From assembly GCA_911728435.2 (NCBI GenBank), contig OU452205.1:19028080-19092079 (forward strand): a stretch of DNA of 64,000 nucleotides, written 5' to 3'. Positions 62,862 to 64,000 of the stretch are shown in pieces. Position 1 is the stretch's first letter. Each line of letters begins with the position of its first letter. A model generated the notes under the pieces. That model did not search any database. It had not been told where the DNA came from and saw nothing but the letters and a program-made list of their open reading frames with translations. This DNA comes from Apoderus coryli (lineage: Eukaryota; Arthropoda; Insecta; Coleoptera; Attelabidae). The position numbers and the translations under genes are program-made.

Positions 62862-64000
62862 CAGGGTGTTGAAATTTAAGAAATAAACTCGAATTTTATT
62901 AATATATTTATAACCAATTGAGATATTTCAATGAAATTTGGCACGTGTGGAGAGGTAATCTAGCTTCATTTTTTCATGTAATAATATTATTTTTATTTCC
63001 AGCAGTGGCGTGCGTACGGCTACCGATTGCGATATTTTTAATGAAAAAACCAATCCGCCACTGGTTTATCTCAAAATTAAAATCATAATTGCAATTCTTG
63101 TTCAATTTAAAAGAAAAAAGTACACTTGCCTTTTTTTCGTATGACGCAACATTTTCGAGTACAAAAATAAAAATCGTCTAAATTAAATGTATTGAAAACC
63201 AACATAAAAATAACATATAATAATGCCGCGGCAATTTAGTAACCAAGAATACATGCGAAGAAAATGCAGTAGTATCCGCAAGGGAGTATTCCCTAATAGA
63301 CGTCATCCAACGAGAGAAGTTTTCTCTCAAGGTCATCGGGCATTTCGAGAACGAGGTTTAAATACTACTTTTAACATACAAAACAATAGAGAGCACCCTA
63401 GAAGAAACAATTTGGCGGATGAAAGGCGTATTTTAAGAACGTTTAATCGAAATTCAAACCTAAATTCACGAAGAACTGCTGTCATGCTTAACATATCAAG
63501 GTCAACCATTCTTAAGTCACTTCATAAAGATGGTAGAAAGGCTTACCATTTTAGAGCTGTGCAAGATTTATTGCCTGAGGACAATGTTAAAAGGCATAAC
63601 TATTGCAAATGGTTATTGAATAAAGTTCAAGTAGATAGAGATTTCCTGCATAAGGTTTGCTGGACTGATGAAGCTTCATTTACAAGAACTGATATAACGA
63701 ATTACCACAACTTTCATATTTGGTCACAACACACTCCATACCAAGTGCGAGCGAAAAAGTTTCAACACCAATTCAGTGTGAACGTGTGGCTAGGAGTAAT
63801 ATCCAATAATCTCCTCGGACTATTCTTTTTACCAGCTAGGCTCTCAGCACAATTATTTTTAGACTTTTTACAGAATAATTTAAATGATTTAATGCATGAC
63901 GTGCCACTTCATTTACGTGCAAATGGTTGTTTTCAAATGGTTGGAGCACCAGCACATTTCGGGCGGAATGTGAGAAACTAGATAACAGAGCATTACGGAA
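62862..64000 (+). mobile_element. IS630/Tc1-type DNA transposon, 5' part
   Basis: Starts ACAGGGTGTTGAAATTTAAG, a terminal sequence of the type carried by insect elements of this family, about 360 bp before the transposase start. The 3' end is beyond the window. The untranslated part includes GCAGTGGCGTGC...CCGCCACTGG (63,002-63,063), a possible tiny hAT-like footprint. Confidence 0.75.
63223..63981 (+). pseudogene. IS630/Tc1-type transposase with mutated second catalytic residue
   Basis: 252 residues from MPRQFSNQEYMRRKCSSIRK. Residues 30-110 form the HTH region with the invariant-looking NSRRTAVMLNISRSTILKSL. The catalytic core begins at VCWTDEASFTRTDITNYHNF (first Asp at 63,667-63,669), then FSVNVWLGVISNNLLGLFFL, DVPLHLRANGCFQMVGAPAH. 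The second catalytic Asp, normally in HDGAPAHF, is a valine (GTT, 63,940-63,942). The frame stops at 63,979, where the sequence continues in another frame as LDNRALR. Otherwise well preserved, so inactivation is fairly recent. Confidence 0.88.

Noticed and set aside
63002..63063. Tiny hAT-like element (CAGTGGCG...CGCCACTG)
   Set aside because: Only ~60 bp, no 8-bp target duplication found, could be a chance inverted pair or deletion remnant.
1..64000. tRNA, rRNA or snRNA genes; integrated viral genomes other than retrotransposons
   Set aside because: Scanned for tRNA-like arms and rRNA-like blocks and for viral capsid or polymerase motifs; none recognised by eye. A covariance-model search would be decisive.

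Overview
This is a gene-poor, AT-rich stretch of an insect nuclear genome (possibly a beetle; that assignment is weak) built almost entirely of transposable-element debris. The evidence is insect-type BEL/Pao, Ty3/gypsy, CR1-like and RTE-like retrotransposons, Penelope-like elements (PLEs), mariner, IS630-type, Tigger/pogo, hAT and THAP-type DNA transposons, and one spliced exon resembling an insect aquaporin (18,841-19,010, minus). No bacterial operon, rRNA, tRNA or CRISPR array was seen.

Layout. 1-13 kb: transposase fragments, long-armed foldback elements, tandem duplications, mariner pieces, an A-rich tract and a MITE with 17-bp inverted ends. 13-20 kb: a 114-bp-arm palindrome, a THAP/P-type fragment, a hAT MITE with perfect 8-bp target duplication, and the aquaporin exon. 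20.4-23.5 kb: an internally deleted Tigger element interrupted by a hammerhead-ribozyme array. 23.5-29 kb: two long-armed foldback elements, a hairpin-rich dispersed repeat and a second hammerhead cluster. 29.4-31.7 kb: a THAP transposon with a spliced THAP exon and TTAA ends, holding a solo PLE flank. 32-36.7 kb: a satellite made from the GIY-YIG end of a PLE, joined to the decayed PLE it resembles. 36.7-44.6 kb: a BEL/Pao element whose gag was split by a head-to-head PLE pair. 45-49.8 kb: degenerate satellite, a PLE-flank remnant, a foldback element and featureless AT-rich DNA. 49.9-55.7 kb: an RTE-like element split by about 2.9 kb. 55.8-62.9 kb: an SGNH-domain ORF1 remnant holding a third hammerhead insertion, and a Ty3/gypsy element split by a CR1-like element. 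62.9-64 kb: the start of an IS630-type transposon.

The most interesting theme is the link between Penelope-type elements and self-cleaving RNA. About 340-bp repeats with a well-formed type I hammerhead occur at three loci. Two of these insertions have clear 13-bp target-site duplications, so the repeats behave as mobile units and not only as passive satellite. PLE flanks in the window carry smaller hammerhead-like motifs, and the intact PLE pair has a 12-bp duplication. PLE pair and hammerhead arrays share one geometry: minus-oriented material on the left, plus-oriented on the right. The 305-bp GIY-YIG satellite, whose every monomer joins two oppositely oriented pieces of a PLE 3' end and which shows a 912-bp trimeric higher-order repeat, is the second unusual structure.
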